This document shows, in pieces, positions 4,857-11,572 of a stretch of DNA of 11,572 bases (the stretch's first letter is position 1; each line of letters starts with the position of its first letter). The notes beneath the pieces were generated by a model. That model was not told where the DNA came from. It made no database searches and saw only the letters and a program-made list of their open reading frames with translations. The DNA is taken from NCBI GenBank assembly GCA_025966335.1, contig JAICRS010000083.1:1-11572 (forward strand), given 5' to 3'. This stretch comes from Nocardioidaceae bacterium (GTDB lineage: Bacteria > Actinomycetota > Actinomycetes > Propionibacteriales > Nocardioidaceae). A program made the translations under genes and the position numbers.

Positions 4857-6794
4857 TCAGGTCAACGGCTGGTCGTCCGCGTCGGGCCGGACCGGCTCGG
4901 GCACCAGCGAGATCAGCACCCCGTCGCGCTCCGGGAGCCGGGCCCCCTCGTGCGCGACGTGGGTCCGCCCGTCCCTGTGCACGAACATGATGACCGCCTC
5001 CCCGTCGTACTTCTCGACGAACTGGGCGAGCGTGAACTCGCTGGACAGCCGGGTCTTCTTCATCGTCATCCCGCTGTCGACGCGCAGCTCGAGCTCCTCG
5101 AAGGACAGCGGCGGGCGGAACGCGGCGCGCCCGGTGAGGTGGCCGGCGGTGTCCCGCCGCTGGTTCTCGGGCCGCTTCGGCTGGTCACGGCGGCGGAGCT
5201 GGAACACGTGCGCGCGGCCGAGGACGTGGGTGAACTCCCGGGTCGCGGTCGCATTGGTCTCGTCGTCGGGGGTGCAGGCGACCAGGCTGCCGATCCCGGC
5301 CAGGTTCATGTCCTTGACGGCGTACTCGGACAGGATGTTCGCGGTCTCTGTGGTCAGCCCGGCCATCCGGGCGCGGGCCAGCGTGCGGTACTCGCGGGCC
5401 ACGATCAGCGTCGGCACACCGGTCTCCTCGAGCAGCCGGGCGGCGTCGACGACCCAGCGGCTGGTGCCGGCGAACAGGATGCCCTGGGGCGAGGTGCTCG
5501 CCAGGGACAACCGCTCGGCGAGCCGGCCGACGCCGAAGCCGTAGATGGTGACCGTGCAGACGATCACGATGAACACCAGCGGCACCATCTGCTCCGCCTC
5601 GACGGCCAGCCCGGCGAGCTCGGTCGCCTGCCGGCGCAGCTCGGCCCCTTCGGCTCCGCCGACCTCGGTGGCACGGTCGGCCAGTCGTTCGGCGGCGTGG
5701 GAGAACTCCAGCGCGAAGATGCTGGTCACCGCGGCGGCGATGATGCCGCGCGGGGCCATGCAGGCGAGCAGGGTCTTCTCGGCGCGGGTGACCTTGGTGC
5801 CCCACAGCCCGGCCCAGATGCTGACCGGTCGGACCACGAGCACCAGCAGCAGCAGGAACAGCAGGGCCTGAGGCGCGACCGCCCACAGCTGCTCGGGTGT
5901 CACCCGTCCCGCGAGCACCACGAACAGGCCGCCGACGAACAGCACCTGCAGGTGCTCCTTGAACTCGCGCACGTGCTCGAGGTGCAGCTCGGGCCGGTTG
6001 CCGAGGAAGACGCCGAGCACGGTGACGGTGAGCAGGCCGCTCTCCGGCTGCAGGATGTTGGACACGACGAGCGCGCCCACCGCCGCAGCCAGGAACACCA
6101 CTCCGTGCAGGAAGTCCGGGATCGCGTTCCGTCGCATGACGAGCTCGAGTACGGCGCCCAGGGCGACTGCGACACCGAAGCCGACGGCGACCGTCCTGAG
6201 CAGGCTGAGCAGCAGGGTCGGCAGCGCCTCGCCGACCCCTCCGGCCAGCACACCCTGGAACACGAGCACGGCCAGGACGGCGCCGATCGGGTCCACCACG
6301 ATCCCTTCCCAGCGCAGCAGGCTGGACACGCGGCGGGTCGGGCGCAGGGACCGCAGGATCGGGTTGATCACGGTGGGACCGGTGACCACGAGGATCGCGC
6401 CGACCAGCAGGGCGACCTTGATGTCGAACCCGACCAGCAGGGCACTGCCGGTGATCAGCACCCAGGCGATCAGCACCGTCGCCGAGCAGAGCCGGAGCAC
6501 CGGCCGGCCCAGGTCGCGCACGTGCTTGAGCCGCAGCGACAGGCTGCCCTCGAACAGGATGATCCCGACCATGATCGTGACCCCGCCGAACAGCACGTCC
6601 CGGCCGAGGACCTCCTCCGGGGTCACCACCTGGCCGAGACCGAACCCGACGATCAGCAGGATCAGGATCGAGGGCGTTCTCAGCTTCCACGCGAGCCACT
6701 GGCACACCACGGCGAGCACGATCACCAGCGCCATGTAGGAGCCGGGGGGCATGCCGCGCAGCGCGTCGAGCGCGTCGGTCCAGAGATCAGCCAT
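4857..6794 (-). CDS. CPA1-family cation:proton antiporter with C-terminal cytoplasmic domain
   Basis: A 645-residue inner-membrane antiporter, likely exchanging Na+ or K+ for H+ in pH and ion homeostasis. Residues 20 to about 425 form roughly 12 hydrophobic segments. Family signatures are LFEGSLSL (80-87), TGPTVINPIL (138-147), the ion-site motif WEGIVVDPIGAV (162-173) with Asp168, FLGNRPEL (263-270) and APRGIIAAAV (347-356). A charged loop of about 35 residues rich in Ala, Glu and Arg (about 367-402) separates the last two membrane segments and looks longer than usual. The C-terminal ~210 residues begin with a degenerate Rossmann-like strand, GILFAGTSRWVVDAARLL (438-455), like a TrkA/RCK nucleotide-binding fold without a clear GxGxxG, and end in a small domain (about 550-645). 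The ATG at 6794 has no clear Shine-Dalgarno; Met15 or Met21 are possible starts. The leader contains a dense repeat cluster. Ion specificity cannot be read from the sequence. Confidence 0.92.
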   Translation of the reverse strand: MADLWTDALDALRGMPPGSYMALVIVLAVVCQWLAWKLRTPSILILLIVGFGLGQVVTPEEVLGRDVLFGGVTIMVGIILFEGSLSLRLKHVRDLGRPVLRLCSATVLIAWVLITGSALLVGFDIKVALLVGAILVVTGPTVINPILRSLRPTRRVSSLLRWEGIVVDPIGAVLAVLVFQGVLAGGVGEALPTLLLSLLRTVAVGFGVAVALGAVLELVMRRNAIPDFLHGVVFLAAAVGALVVSNILQPESGLLTVTVLGVFLGNRPELHLEHVREFKEHLQVLFVGGLFVVLAGRVTPEQLWAVAPQALLFLLLLVLVVRPVSIWAGLWGTKVTRAEKTLLACMAPRGIIAAAVTSIFALEFSHAAERLADRATEVGGAEGAELRRQATELAGLAVEAEQMVPLVFIVIVCTVTIYGFGVGRLAERLSLASTSPQGILFAGTSRWVVDAARLLEETGVPTLIVAREYRTLARARMAGLTTETANILSEYAVKDMNLAGIGSLVACTPDDETNATATREFTHVLGRAHVFQLRRRDQPKRPENQRRDTAGHLTGRAAFRPPLSFEELELRVDSGMTMKKTRLSSEFTLAQFVEKYDGEAVIMFVHRDGRTHVAHEGARLPERDGVLISLVPEPVRPDADDQPLT

Positions 6795-6797
6795 CGG

Positions 6798-6846
6798 CGC
6801 AAGACTTGCGGCTCATGCGGGGCTGCCGCAAGCCGGCCGCAAGCCG
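6798..6846. repeat. CGCAAG/CTTGCG repeat cluster in the antiporter leader
   Basis: Four copies of one core occur in 49 bases just before the antiporter ATG: CGCAAG (6798-6803), CTTGCGGC (6805-6812), GCCGCAAG (6825-6832) and GCCGCAAG (6836-6843). The last two are part of an exact 11-bp tandem duplication, GCCGCAAGCCG at 6825-6835 and 6836-6846. The first two form a palindrome, CGCAAG-A-CTTGCG (6798-6810). The second and third form an 8-bp perfect inverted repeat with a 12-nt spacer. This could be an operator for a regulator or alternative RNA stems in the leader. No known consensus was recognised. Confidence 0.7.
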
Positions 6847-6884
6847 GGCCGCCCACCCGACGGCGCACCTCCCCGGACACGCGA

Positions 6885-6916
6885 ACGGGGCGGGGACCGT
6901 CTGGTCCCCGCCCCGT
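6885..6916 (-). terminator. Strong intrinsic terminator of the ligase/ABC-transporter operon
   Basis: A perfect 14-bp inverted repeat (6885-6898 with 6903-6916) around a 4-nt loop lies 17 nt after the stop of the solute-binding protein gene. The stem is almost all G:C. On the minus strand only TTCGCG follows, with no T run. Position, perfection and length make this a confident terminator, and it marks the end of the transporter operon. Confidence 0.85.
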
Positions 6917-6933
6917 CCGGTGCTCGGTTCTGG

Positions 6934-8232
6934 CTAGCCGCCGAAGCAGGAGCCGGTGAGCTCGTACTCCGCCGCGGTCGGGCCCTCGGTGAAGTCGACC
7001 AGCTTCGTCATCCCGGTCGGTGCTGCCGGGTCGACCGACTCCAGCAGGGTCTGCCGGAACGCGGCCTCGTTCGGGTCACCCGCGAAGTTGCCGGCCTCCT
7101 CGGGCAGCATGCCCTCGTAGTCGACGGTCTCCAGGGAGGTCGCGGCCTCGACCAGGCCGGCCCGGGTCTTCTCGTAGTCACCCTCGAGCCACTCCTCGAG
7201 CGCCGCCTTCAGCGGGTAGGACCACACCCACCCGGCGGTGTAGCCGTCGGACGGCTGCACGTCGCCGAGCGCCTGGCGCATCGCCTCGTGACCGGGGGTG
7301 TCCTCGCTCCAGTTGGCCCATGGGCCGGAGTGGAGGTAGAGCGCCTCCAGCGCCTGGGCGGCCGGGCTCTGCAGCAGTGCCGGGTTCCAGGTCGGCCCGA
7401 TGCCGACGAACTGACCCTGGTAGCCCTGGGCGGCGGCCTGACCGACGATGACTGCGGTCTCCGTCGGGCCGACCGCGAGCACCACCAGGTCGGGGTTCTG
7501 CTTGACCACGGCGCTGATCGCGCCGGCCTGGGCCTCCTGGCCCGGACCGGTCTCGATGTTCTGGAAGTCCATCCCGTTCGCCTCGGCCGCGACCTCGACG
7601 CCGGCCGCGGAGTCACCGCCGTAGTCGCCGGGGAAGCCGATCGCCATCACGCTCTTGGCGTCGCTCTCCTGCACGGCCCAGTCCACGACGTTCATGGACT
7701 CGAAGCAGTACGGCGCTCCCGACTCCACGATGTTGTCCTCGAACTCCCACAGCGACGTCCACGACGCCGGTGCGGCGAGCATGTCGTCGCTCTTGAGGTC
7801 CTCCAGGATCGCCAGTGTGGTCGGCGAGCCGAGGGTCTGTGCCAGTGCGAGGACCTCGCCCTCGATCTCGCCGTACACCTGGGCGTGCGTCTGCGGGTTG
7901 TAGAGGTTGTCGCGGACGTACTGGGAGGCGTCGATGTCGTAGCCGCTGATCCCGCCGTCGTCGTTGACCCGCTGCCAGAACGCCTTCATCGCGTCGGTGA
8001 TCGGCACGCCGAGGGGGGCGAACGGGCCGGCGGTCAGGTCGGAGATCTGGCCGAGGTAGATGCACCCGTTGTCCTGGTTCACCGCGTCGGGGCAGGGCTC
8101 GGAGGTCACTCCGGGAGCCGAGATGCCCTCGTCACCCTCCCCACCGCCACCTCCGTCGTCGTCGGACCCTCGGCAGCCGGTGAGGATGAAGACGGAGACC
8201 GCCAGCATCACCCATGTCTTTCGCAGTTTCAT
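6934..8232 (-). CDS. LivK-like solute-binding lipoprotein of a HAAT-type ABC transporter
   Basis: This lipid-anchored extracytoplasmic protein captures the substrate and hands it to the two permeases. Starting from ATG 8232 it has 432 residues: a Lys/Arg start (MKLRK), a hydrophobic stretch, and a lipobox LTGC with Cys20 as the lipidated residue, then an unusually acidic and Gly-rich linker (about 21-36). The mature part looks like the periplasmic-binding family 6: YLGQISDLTAGPFAPLG (59-75), DAMKAFWQRVNDDGGISGY (80-98), and GPTETAVIVGQAAAQGYQG in the second lobe. A Cys pair flanks CPDAVNQDNGC near the mature N-terminus, and another Cys lies three from the C-terminus, so disulfides are possible. 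An ATG at 8241 directly follows AAAGGAG with no spacer, whereas 8232 is 9 nt away, so I prefer 8232. It follows LivM by 34 nt. The substrate is unknown; despite the family name, aromatic acids, short acids or amides are equally possible given the ligase next door. Confidence 0.9.
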   Translation of the reverse strand: MKLRKTWVMLAVSVFILTGCRGSDDDGGGGGEGDEGISAPGVTSEPCPDAVNQDNGCIYLGQISDLTAGPFAPLGVPITDAMKAFWQRVNDDGGISGYDIDASQYVRDNLYNPQTHAQVYGEIEGEVLALAQTLGSPTTLAILEDLKSDDMLAAPASWTSLWEFEDNIVESGAPYCFESMNVVDWAVQESDAKSVMAIGFPGDYGGDSAAGVEVAAEANGMDFQNIETGPGQEAQAGAISAVVKQNPDLVVLAVGPTETAVIVGQAAAQGYQGQFVGIGPTWNPALLQSPAAQALEALYLHSGPWANWSEDTPGHEAMRQALGDVQPSDGYTAGWVWSYPLKAALEEWLEGDYEKTRAGLVEAATSLETVDYEGMLPEEAGNFAGDPNEAAFRQTLLESVDPAAPTGMTKLVDFTEGPTAAEYELTGSCFGG

Positions 8233-8241
8233 GGTCAACAT

Positions 8242-8248
8242 CTCCTTT
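8242..8248 (-). promoter_or_regulatory. Shine-Dalgarno site deciding the LivK start
   Basis: AAAGGAG on the minus strand ends exactly at the ATG at 8241 and 9 nt before the in-frame ATG at 8232. The spacing favours 8232, which also gives a shorter, more typical lipoprotein signal peptide. Confidence 0.65.
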
Positions 8249-8266
8249 GATGATGTGGCGGGTCAG

Positions 8267-9454
8267 CTAGTAGCTGAAGGGCCAGCTCTTCCAGTAGTTG
8301 CGGATACGGATCCAGATGCCGAACAGGCCCCTCGGTTCGAACAGCAGGAAGCCGACGATGAGCAGCCCGTAGAGGATCTGCTCGAGCTGGAACACGTTCG
8401 GGATGTCGGTGACCTGTCGGCTGATGAACGGGAGGTAGCTCGGCACCTCCCGGGTCAGGCTCGGCAACAACGAGATGAACAGCGCGCCCATGATCGTGCC
8501 GGCGACCGTGCCCGCACCGCCGATGAGCACCATCGCGATGAACTGCACCGACAGCAGCAGGTTGAACGAGGCGGGGTCGAAGAAACCGGTGATCGTGTAG
8601 AGCAGCGCACCCGCGCAGCCGGCGTAGAACGAGGAGATCGCGAACGCCAGCAGCTTGGCGCGGCCCAGGTTGATGCCCATCATCTCCGCGGCGACGTCGC
8701 GGTCACGGACCGCGGCGAACGCGCGCCCGACCTTGGACCGGGCCAGGTTGCGGGCGAACAACGCGAAGATCAGCAGCAGCACGAACATCAGCAGGTAGAG
8801 GTTCTGGTCCTGGGTGAGGAACGTGTTGTCCTCGTCGAAGGCGTAGCCGAACATCTCCGGTGTCGCCGCCTCCCGGCCGACGCCGGCGCCTCCGGTCAGG
8901 TCCTGCCACTCCTTGAAGATGTGCTCGCCGAGGAACACCAGGCCGAGGGTGACGATTGCGAGGTAGAGGCCGCGGAGCCGGGTGGCCAGCGGGGCGACGA
9001 TCACGCCGGCGACGGCAGCGACCACGCCGGCGGCGATCAGCCACAGCGGCAGGAAGGTGATCCCGAAGCCGATGGTCCGGCCCTCGGGGTCACCGGAGAT
9101 CGCGGCCGCGGTGTACGCGCCGATCCCGAGGAAGAACGCGTGGCCCAGCGAGACCTGTCCGGCGAGACCGGTGACGATGTTCAGGCCGAGGGCGCCGATC
9201 GCGAAGACGAACGCGACGGCGAGCGTCTGCAGCAGCGGGTCGGTCAGCACCCACGGCATGAGCAGCCCGAACGCCACGAGCACCGCGACCCCGACCTGCT
9301 TGGGCCGGGTGTTGAACAGCGCCAGCTCCTGCTCGTAGGAGCGGTAGAAGCCGGGTCTGCCGCGCAGCCGGCTGGCCCGTCCGGGCCGCGGCGTCGCGTG
9401 GCCGCTCGGCCGGCCGGCCGGGTCGCTGGTGGCGGTGCGGGTGGCGGTGCTCAT
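8267..9454 (-). CDS. LivM-like permease of a HAAT-type ABC transporter
   Basis: A 395-residue inner-membrane permease pairing with the LivH-like protein to form the channel. The first ~50 residues are polar, Arg/Pro-rich and cytoplasmic (MSTATR to about YRSYEQE), longer than in many LivM proteins. Hydrophobic segments follow from about 53 on. Signatures: GLAGQVSLGHAFFLGIGAY (96-114), TLRG-like TRLRGLYLAIVTLG (158-171), the ATPase-docking loop GRAFAAVRDRDVAAEMMGIN (243-262), and IGGAGTVAGTIMGA (311-324). The terminal LFEPRGLFGIW is typical of LivM. I chose the ATG at 9454, which overlaps the LivH stop by 4 nt (ATGA). The reading frame stays open upstream to 10399, but that part is a shadow of livH in another frame. 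A GAGG lies about 10 nt before the ATG. The family is certain and the substrate unknown. Confidence 0.93.
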   Translation of the reverse strand: MSTATRTATSDPAGRPSGHATPRPGRASRLRGRPGFYRSYEQELALFNTRPKQVGVAVLVAFGLLMPWVLTDPLLQTLAVAFVFAIGALGLNIVTGLAGQVSLGHAFFLGIGAYTAAAISGDPEGRTIGFGITFLPLWLIAAGVVAAVAGVIVAPLATRLRGLYLAIVTLGLVFLGEHIFKEWQDLTGGAGVGREAATPEMFGYAFDEDNTFLTQDQNLYLLMFVLLLIFALFARNLARSKVGRAFAAVRDRDVAAEMMGINLGRAKLLAFAISSFYAGCAGALLYTITGFFDPASFNLLLSVQFIAMVLIGGAGTVAGTIMGALFISLLPSLTREVPSYLPFISRQVTDIPNVFQLEQILYGLLIVGFLLFEPRGLFGIWIRIRNYWKSWPFSY

Positions 9455-10362
9455 ACGCGCTTCACCTCGGGCGTCCCGAACAGGCCGTAGGGCCGGGCGA
9501 GGAGCACCAGCAGCATCAGCATGTACGGCGAGACGACCGCGAAGTTGTCCCCGAGCCAGGGCGCGAACTGTCGCTGGTAGCTGCCGACGAGCGACTCGAC
9601 CACGCCTACCGCGAGACCGCCGATCACCGCGCCCTCCAGGGAGTCGAGCCCGCCGAGGATGATCGCGGGCAGCGCCGCGAGGGCGACGATCCACATCTGC
9701 TGGTCGACGCCCGCGCCGGTGGCCAGCAGCGCACCCGCCAGCGCGGCGAGGCCGCCGGCCATCGCCCACGACATCGCGAACACCGAGCCGACGCTGACGC
9801 CCTGGGTCAGCGCGGCCTCCTGGTCGAACGCCGCGGCCCGCATCGCCAGCCCGAACCGGGTGTAGCGGAAGAACCAGAACAGGACCGCCAGCACGAGCGC
9901 GGTGGTGATCATCATCGCCACGTGGCGCCACTGCACCTGCAGGTCGCCGATGCTGAACCGGGTCAGCCCCCACGGGTCGCCGATCGGCCGGGCACCGAGC
10001 CCGATGAACCCGTTGGCGACCACCCGGATCGCGATGTCGAGCCCGATGGTGATGATCGCGACCACGAACACCGGCCTGCCGACCATCGGCCGGATCGCCG
10101 CCCGTTCCACGCCGAGCGCCAACGCGGCGATCGCGATCGCCCCGATCAGCATGGCGACGATGAACGCGAGACCCGGCAGCAGCACGAATCCGATCGCGGG
10201 CACCACGTAGCTGACCACCACGGCGCCGCTGATCATCATCGCCGGCTGGGCGAAGCTGATCACGCCGGTGGACTTGTAGATGATCACGAACCCGATCGCG
10301 AGCAGCGCGTAGACGGAGCCGATGCCGAGGCCGCGGATGAAGGCTTCCAGGAAGGCGATCAC
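9451..10362 (-). CDS. LivH-like permease of a HAAT-type ABC transporter
   Basis: A 303-residue inner-membrane permease, the usual length of LivH, with about eight hydrophobic segments. Signatures: GIGSVYALLAIGFVIIYKST (13-32) followed by GVISFAQP (33-40), where classic LivH has NFAHG/NFAQG so the Gly is replaced by Pro40; the loop RFGLAMRAAAFDQEAALTQG (169-188) for contact with the ATPase; and LPAIILGGLDSLEGAVIGG (231-249). The terminal RPYGLFG is typical. The start is GTG at 10362, which overlaps the ligase stop by 4 nt (GTGA), with GGGAG 7 nt upstream. The tight coupling with the acyl-CoA synthetase gene implies that import and CoA activation of the substrate are co-expressed. Confidence 0.94.
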   Translation of the reverse strand: MIAFLEAFIRGLGIGSVYALLAIGFVIIYKSTGVISFAQPAMMISGAVVVSYVVPAIGFVLLPGLAFIVAMLIGAIAIAALALGVERAAIRPMVGRPVFVVAIITIGLDIAIRVVANGFIGLGARPIGDPWGLTRFSIGDLQVQWRHVAMMITTALVLAVLFWFFRYTRFGLAMRAAAFDQEAALTQGVSVGSVFAMSWAMAGGLAALAGALLATGAGVDQQMWIVALAALPAIILGGLDSLEGAVIGGLAVGVVESLVGSYQRQFAPWLGDNFAVVSPYMLMLLVLLARPYGLFGTPEVKRV

Positions 10363-11572
10363 CGGCTGCTCCCGGCGTACATCGACTCGACGAGGTCATC
10401 GAACGACGTGGCGATGGCCGAGCGCTTCACCTTCTGGGTCGCGGTGAGCTCACCGTCCTCGTGGTCGAGCTCCTTGGGCAGCAGCCGGAACGCCTTGATC
10501 TGCTCGACCTGCGCGAACCGGCTGTTCACCTCCTTGACGACGCCGTCGACCAGCTCGACGACCTCCGGCTTCTCGGACAGGTCGCGGTAGGTGCTGTAGC
10601 CGATCTGCCGGCGCTGCGCCCACTCGCCGACCGTGTCCAGCTCGATCCCGATCAGCGCACACAGGTGCTTGCGCCCGTCCCCGACGACCATCGCCTCGCG
10701 GATGTACGGCGAAGCCTTCAATGCGTTCTCGAGCTCGGAGGGTGACACGTTCTTGCCGCCGGCGGTGATGATGATGTCCTTCATCCGGTCGGTGATCTTC
10801 AGGTGCGTGCCGTCGACCCACTCGCCGACGTCACCGGTGTGCAGCCACCCGTCCGCGTCGATCGCGGCGGCGGTCGCCTCCGGGTTGCGCCAGTAGCCGA
10901 CGAACGTCCCGGCGTGCCGGGTGAGGATCTCGCCGGTCGCGTCGTCGATCTTGATCTCGAGGCCGGGGTGGACCTCGCCGACGGTGCCGAGCTTGACCCG
11001 GCCCGGCCGGTTGCCGGTGGCGACCGCGGTGTTCTCGGTCATCCCGTAGACCTCGTGCATCGGGACGCCGATGCCCATGAAGAATCGCAGAACGTCGGGT
11101 GCGATCGGGGCGGCACCGGACGCGGCGTACCGGACCCGGCGCATGCCGAGGCGTTCCTTGAGGGCGCGGAAGCAGAACAGCCAACCGACGCCGTACAGGA
11201 ACCGGGTCCCGGCGGTGTGCGTGCCGCCGGTCGCGACCAGCCTGTGCCCGATCCTCTCGGCGACACCGAGCCAGAACCGCGCGTTGCGACGCTTCAGCCA
11301 GGTGGCGCCGCTGAGCCGGATCTCGACGCCGGCGAGCAGCTTCTCCCAGATCCGGGGGACCCCGAACAGGATCGTCGGCTGCACCTCGCGCAGGTTCTGC
11401 GGCACGGTCTCGATCGACTCGGCGAAGTTGACCTGGGTCGCCGCAGCGGCGTTGAACCAAGTGGTGAAGATCCGTTCCGCGACGTGGCTGAGCGGCAGGT
11501 AGGACAGCAGCAGGTCGTCGGGCCCGGGTGGCGGGTCGGTGAAAGCGCCTTCCTCGATCAGCACCCGGATCG
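10359..11572 (-). CDS. AMP-dependent long-chain acyl-CoA synthetase, 5' end cut by window edge
   Basis: This enzyme activates a carboxylic acid to acyl-AMP and then acyl-CoA. About 403 codons are visible; the frame stays open to the right edge and the P-loop motif (TSGTTGxPKG) is not in view, so the N-terminal third is missing. The GTG at 11564 is an internal valine codon and not the start. Counting from that valine, visible motifs are SYLPLSHVAER (21-31), FGVPRIWEKL (68-77), YAASGAAPI (147-155), YGMTE (174-178), GWLHTGD (239-245), DRMKDIIITAGGKNVSP (259-275) and TATQKVKR (374-381). Lys378 is probably the adenylation lysine. The PLSHVAER and PRIWEKL motifs and the long middle region are typical of the long-chain FadD15/FAA1-type group rather than acetyl- or medium-chain ligases. 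It is the first visible gene of the transporter operon and overlaps livH. Chain length or aromatic specificity cannot be fixed from the sequence. Confidence 0.92.
   Translation of the reverse strand, partial: IRVLIEEGAFTDPPPGPDDLLLSYLPLSHVAERIFTTWFNAAAATQVNFAESIETVPQNLREVQPTILFGVPRIWEKLLAGVEIRLSGATWLKRRNARFWLGVAERIGHRLVATGGTHTAGTRFLYGVGWLFCFRALKERLGMRRVRYAASGAAPIAPDVLRFFMGIGVPMHEVYGMTENTAVATGNRPGRVKLGTVGEVHPGLEIKIDDATGEILTRHAGTFVGYWRNPEATAAAIDADGWLHTGDVGEWVDGTHLKITDRMKDIIITAGGKNVSPSELENALKASPYIREAMVVGDGRKHLCALIGIELDTVGEWAQRRQIGYSTYRDLSEKPEVVELVDGVVKEVNSRFAQVEQIKAFRLLPKELDHEDGELTATQKVKRSAIATSFDDLVESMYAGSSR

Noticed and set aside
1441..5544. A 1367-codon open frame on the plus strand spanning several genes
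   Set aside because: It runs antisense across the GH13, baeRF, small unknown and antiporter genes and even their intergenic gaps. Its composition is Val/Gly/Leu/His/Arg/Asp-rich without domains, as expected for a stop-poor shadow frame in GC-rich DNA. The minus-strand genes have clear family motifs.
4761..6959. A 732-codon plus-strand open frame opposite the antiporter
   Set aside because: Rich in His, Gln, Asp, Gly and Arg with no fold-like pattern; a mirror of the antiporter codons.
6751..9490. Plus-strand open frames of 499 and 476 codons opposite the LivK- and LivM-like genes
   Set aside because: Same kind of low-information antisense shadow; the minus-strand genes carry lipobox and permease signatures.
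8267..10399. A single 710-codon minus-strand frame reading as one long protein
   Set aside because: Only the last 395 codons are LivM-like. The first ~315 are Arg/Pro-rich out-of-frame translation of livH. The ATGA overlap at 9451-9454 gives the proper start.

Overview
The window is 11.6 kb of very GC-rich DNA. Its codon usage and gene content suggest an actinobacterium: an Rv2629-type bacterial release-factor-like protein, a UdgX uracil-DNA glycosylase, a TreS-like GH13 enzyme and SigB/SigF-type promoter spelling. I cannot name the genus from the sequence. All ten supported genes lie on the minus strand, so transcription runs from right to left. The gene at the left edge is cut at its 3' end and the gene at the right edge at its 5' end. 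No RNA genes, insertion sequences, CRISPR arrays or phage genes were seen. No gap exceeds 200 bases.

Right half (11572 to 6934): a tightly packed operon for an acyl-CoA synthetase of the long-chain (FadD15-like) type, then two permeases (LivH-like, LivM-like) and a lipoprotein solute-binding protein (LivK-like) of the branched-chain amino acid/amide (HAAT) ABC family. The first three genes overlap by 4 nt at each junction. The operon ends in a perfect 14-bp hairpin (6885-6916). No ATPase (LivG/LivF) gene is in view. If the operon has one, it must lie beyond the right edge.

Middle (6794 to 4210): a CPA1-type cation:proton antiporter with a cytoplasmic C-terminal domain, preceded by a short leader full of CTTGCGGC/GCCGCAAG repeats and followed by a 7-bp hairpin. 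Next comes a small conserved protein of unknown function.

Left part (4182 to 1): a four-gene operon whose genes touch or overlap. It encodes a baeRF family 2 (Rv2629-like) protein, a trehalose-synthase-like GH13 enzyme, a YohF-like short-chain dehydrogenase/reductase and UdgX. A good match to the general-stress SigB/SigF promoter (GGTTAC, 13 nt, GGGTAC) lies 44 nt upstream of the first gene, followed by a strong Shine-Dalgarno site. This suggests one stress-induced unit combining translation/ribosome stress, compatible-solute metabolism, carbonyl reduction and uracil-DNA repair. That reading is inference from promoter spelling and gene order and has not been shown.
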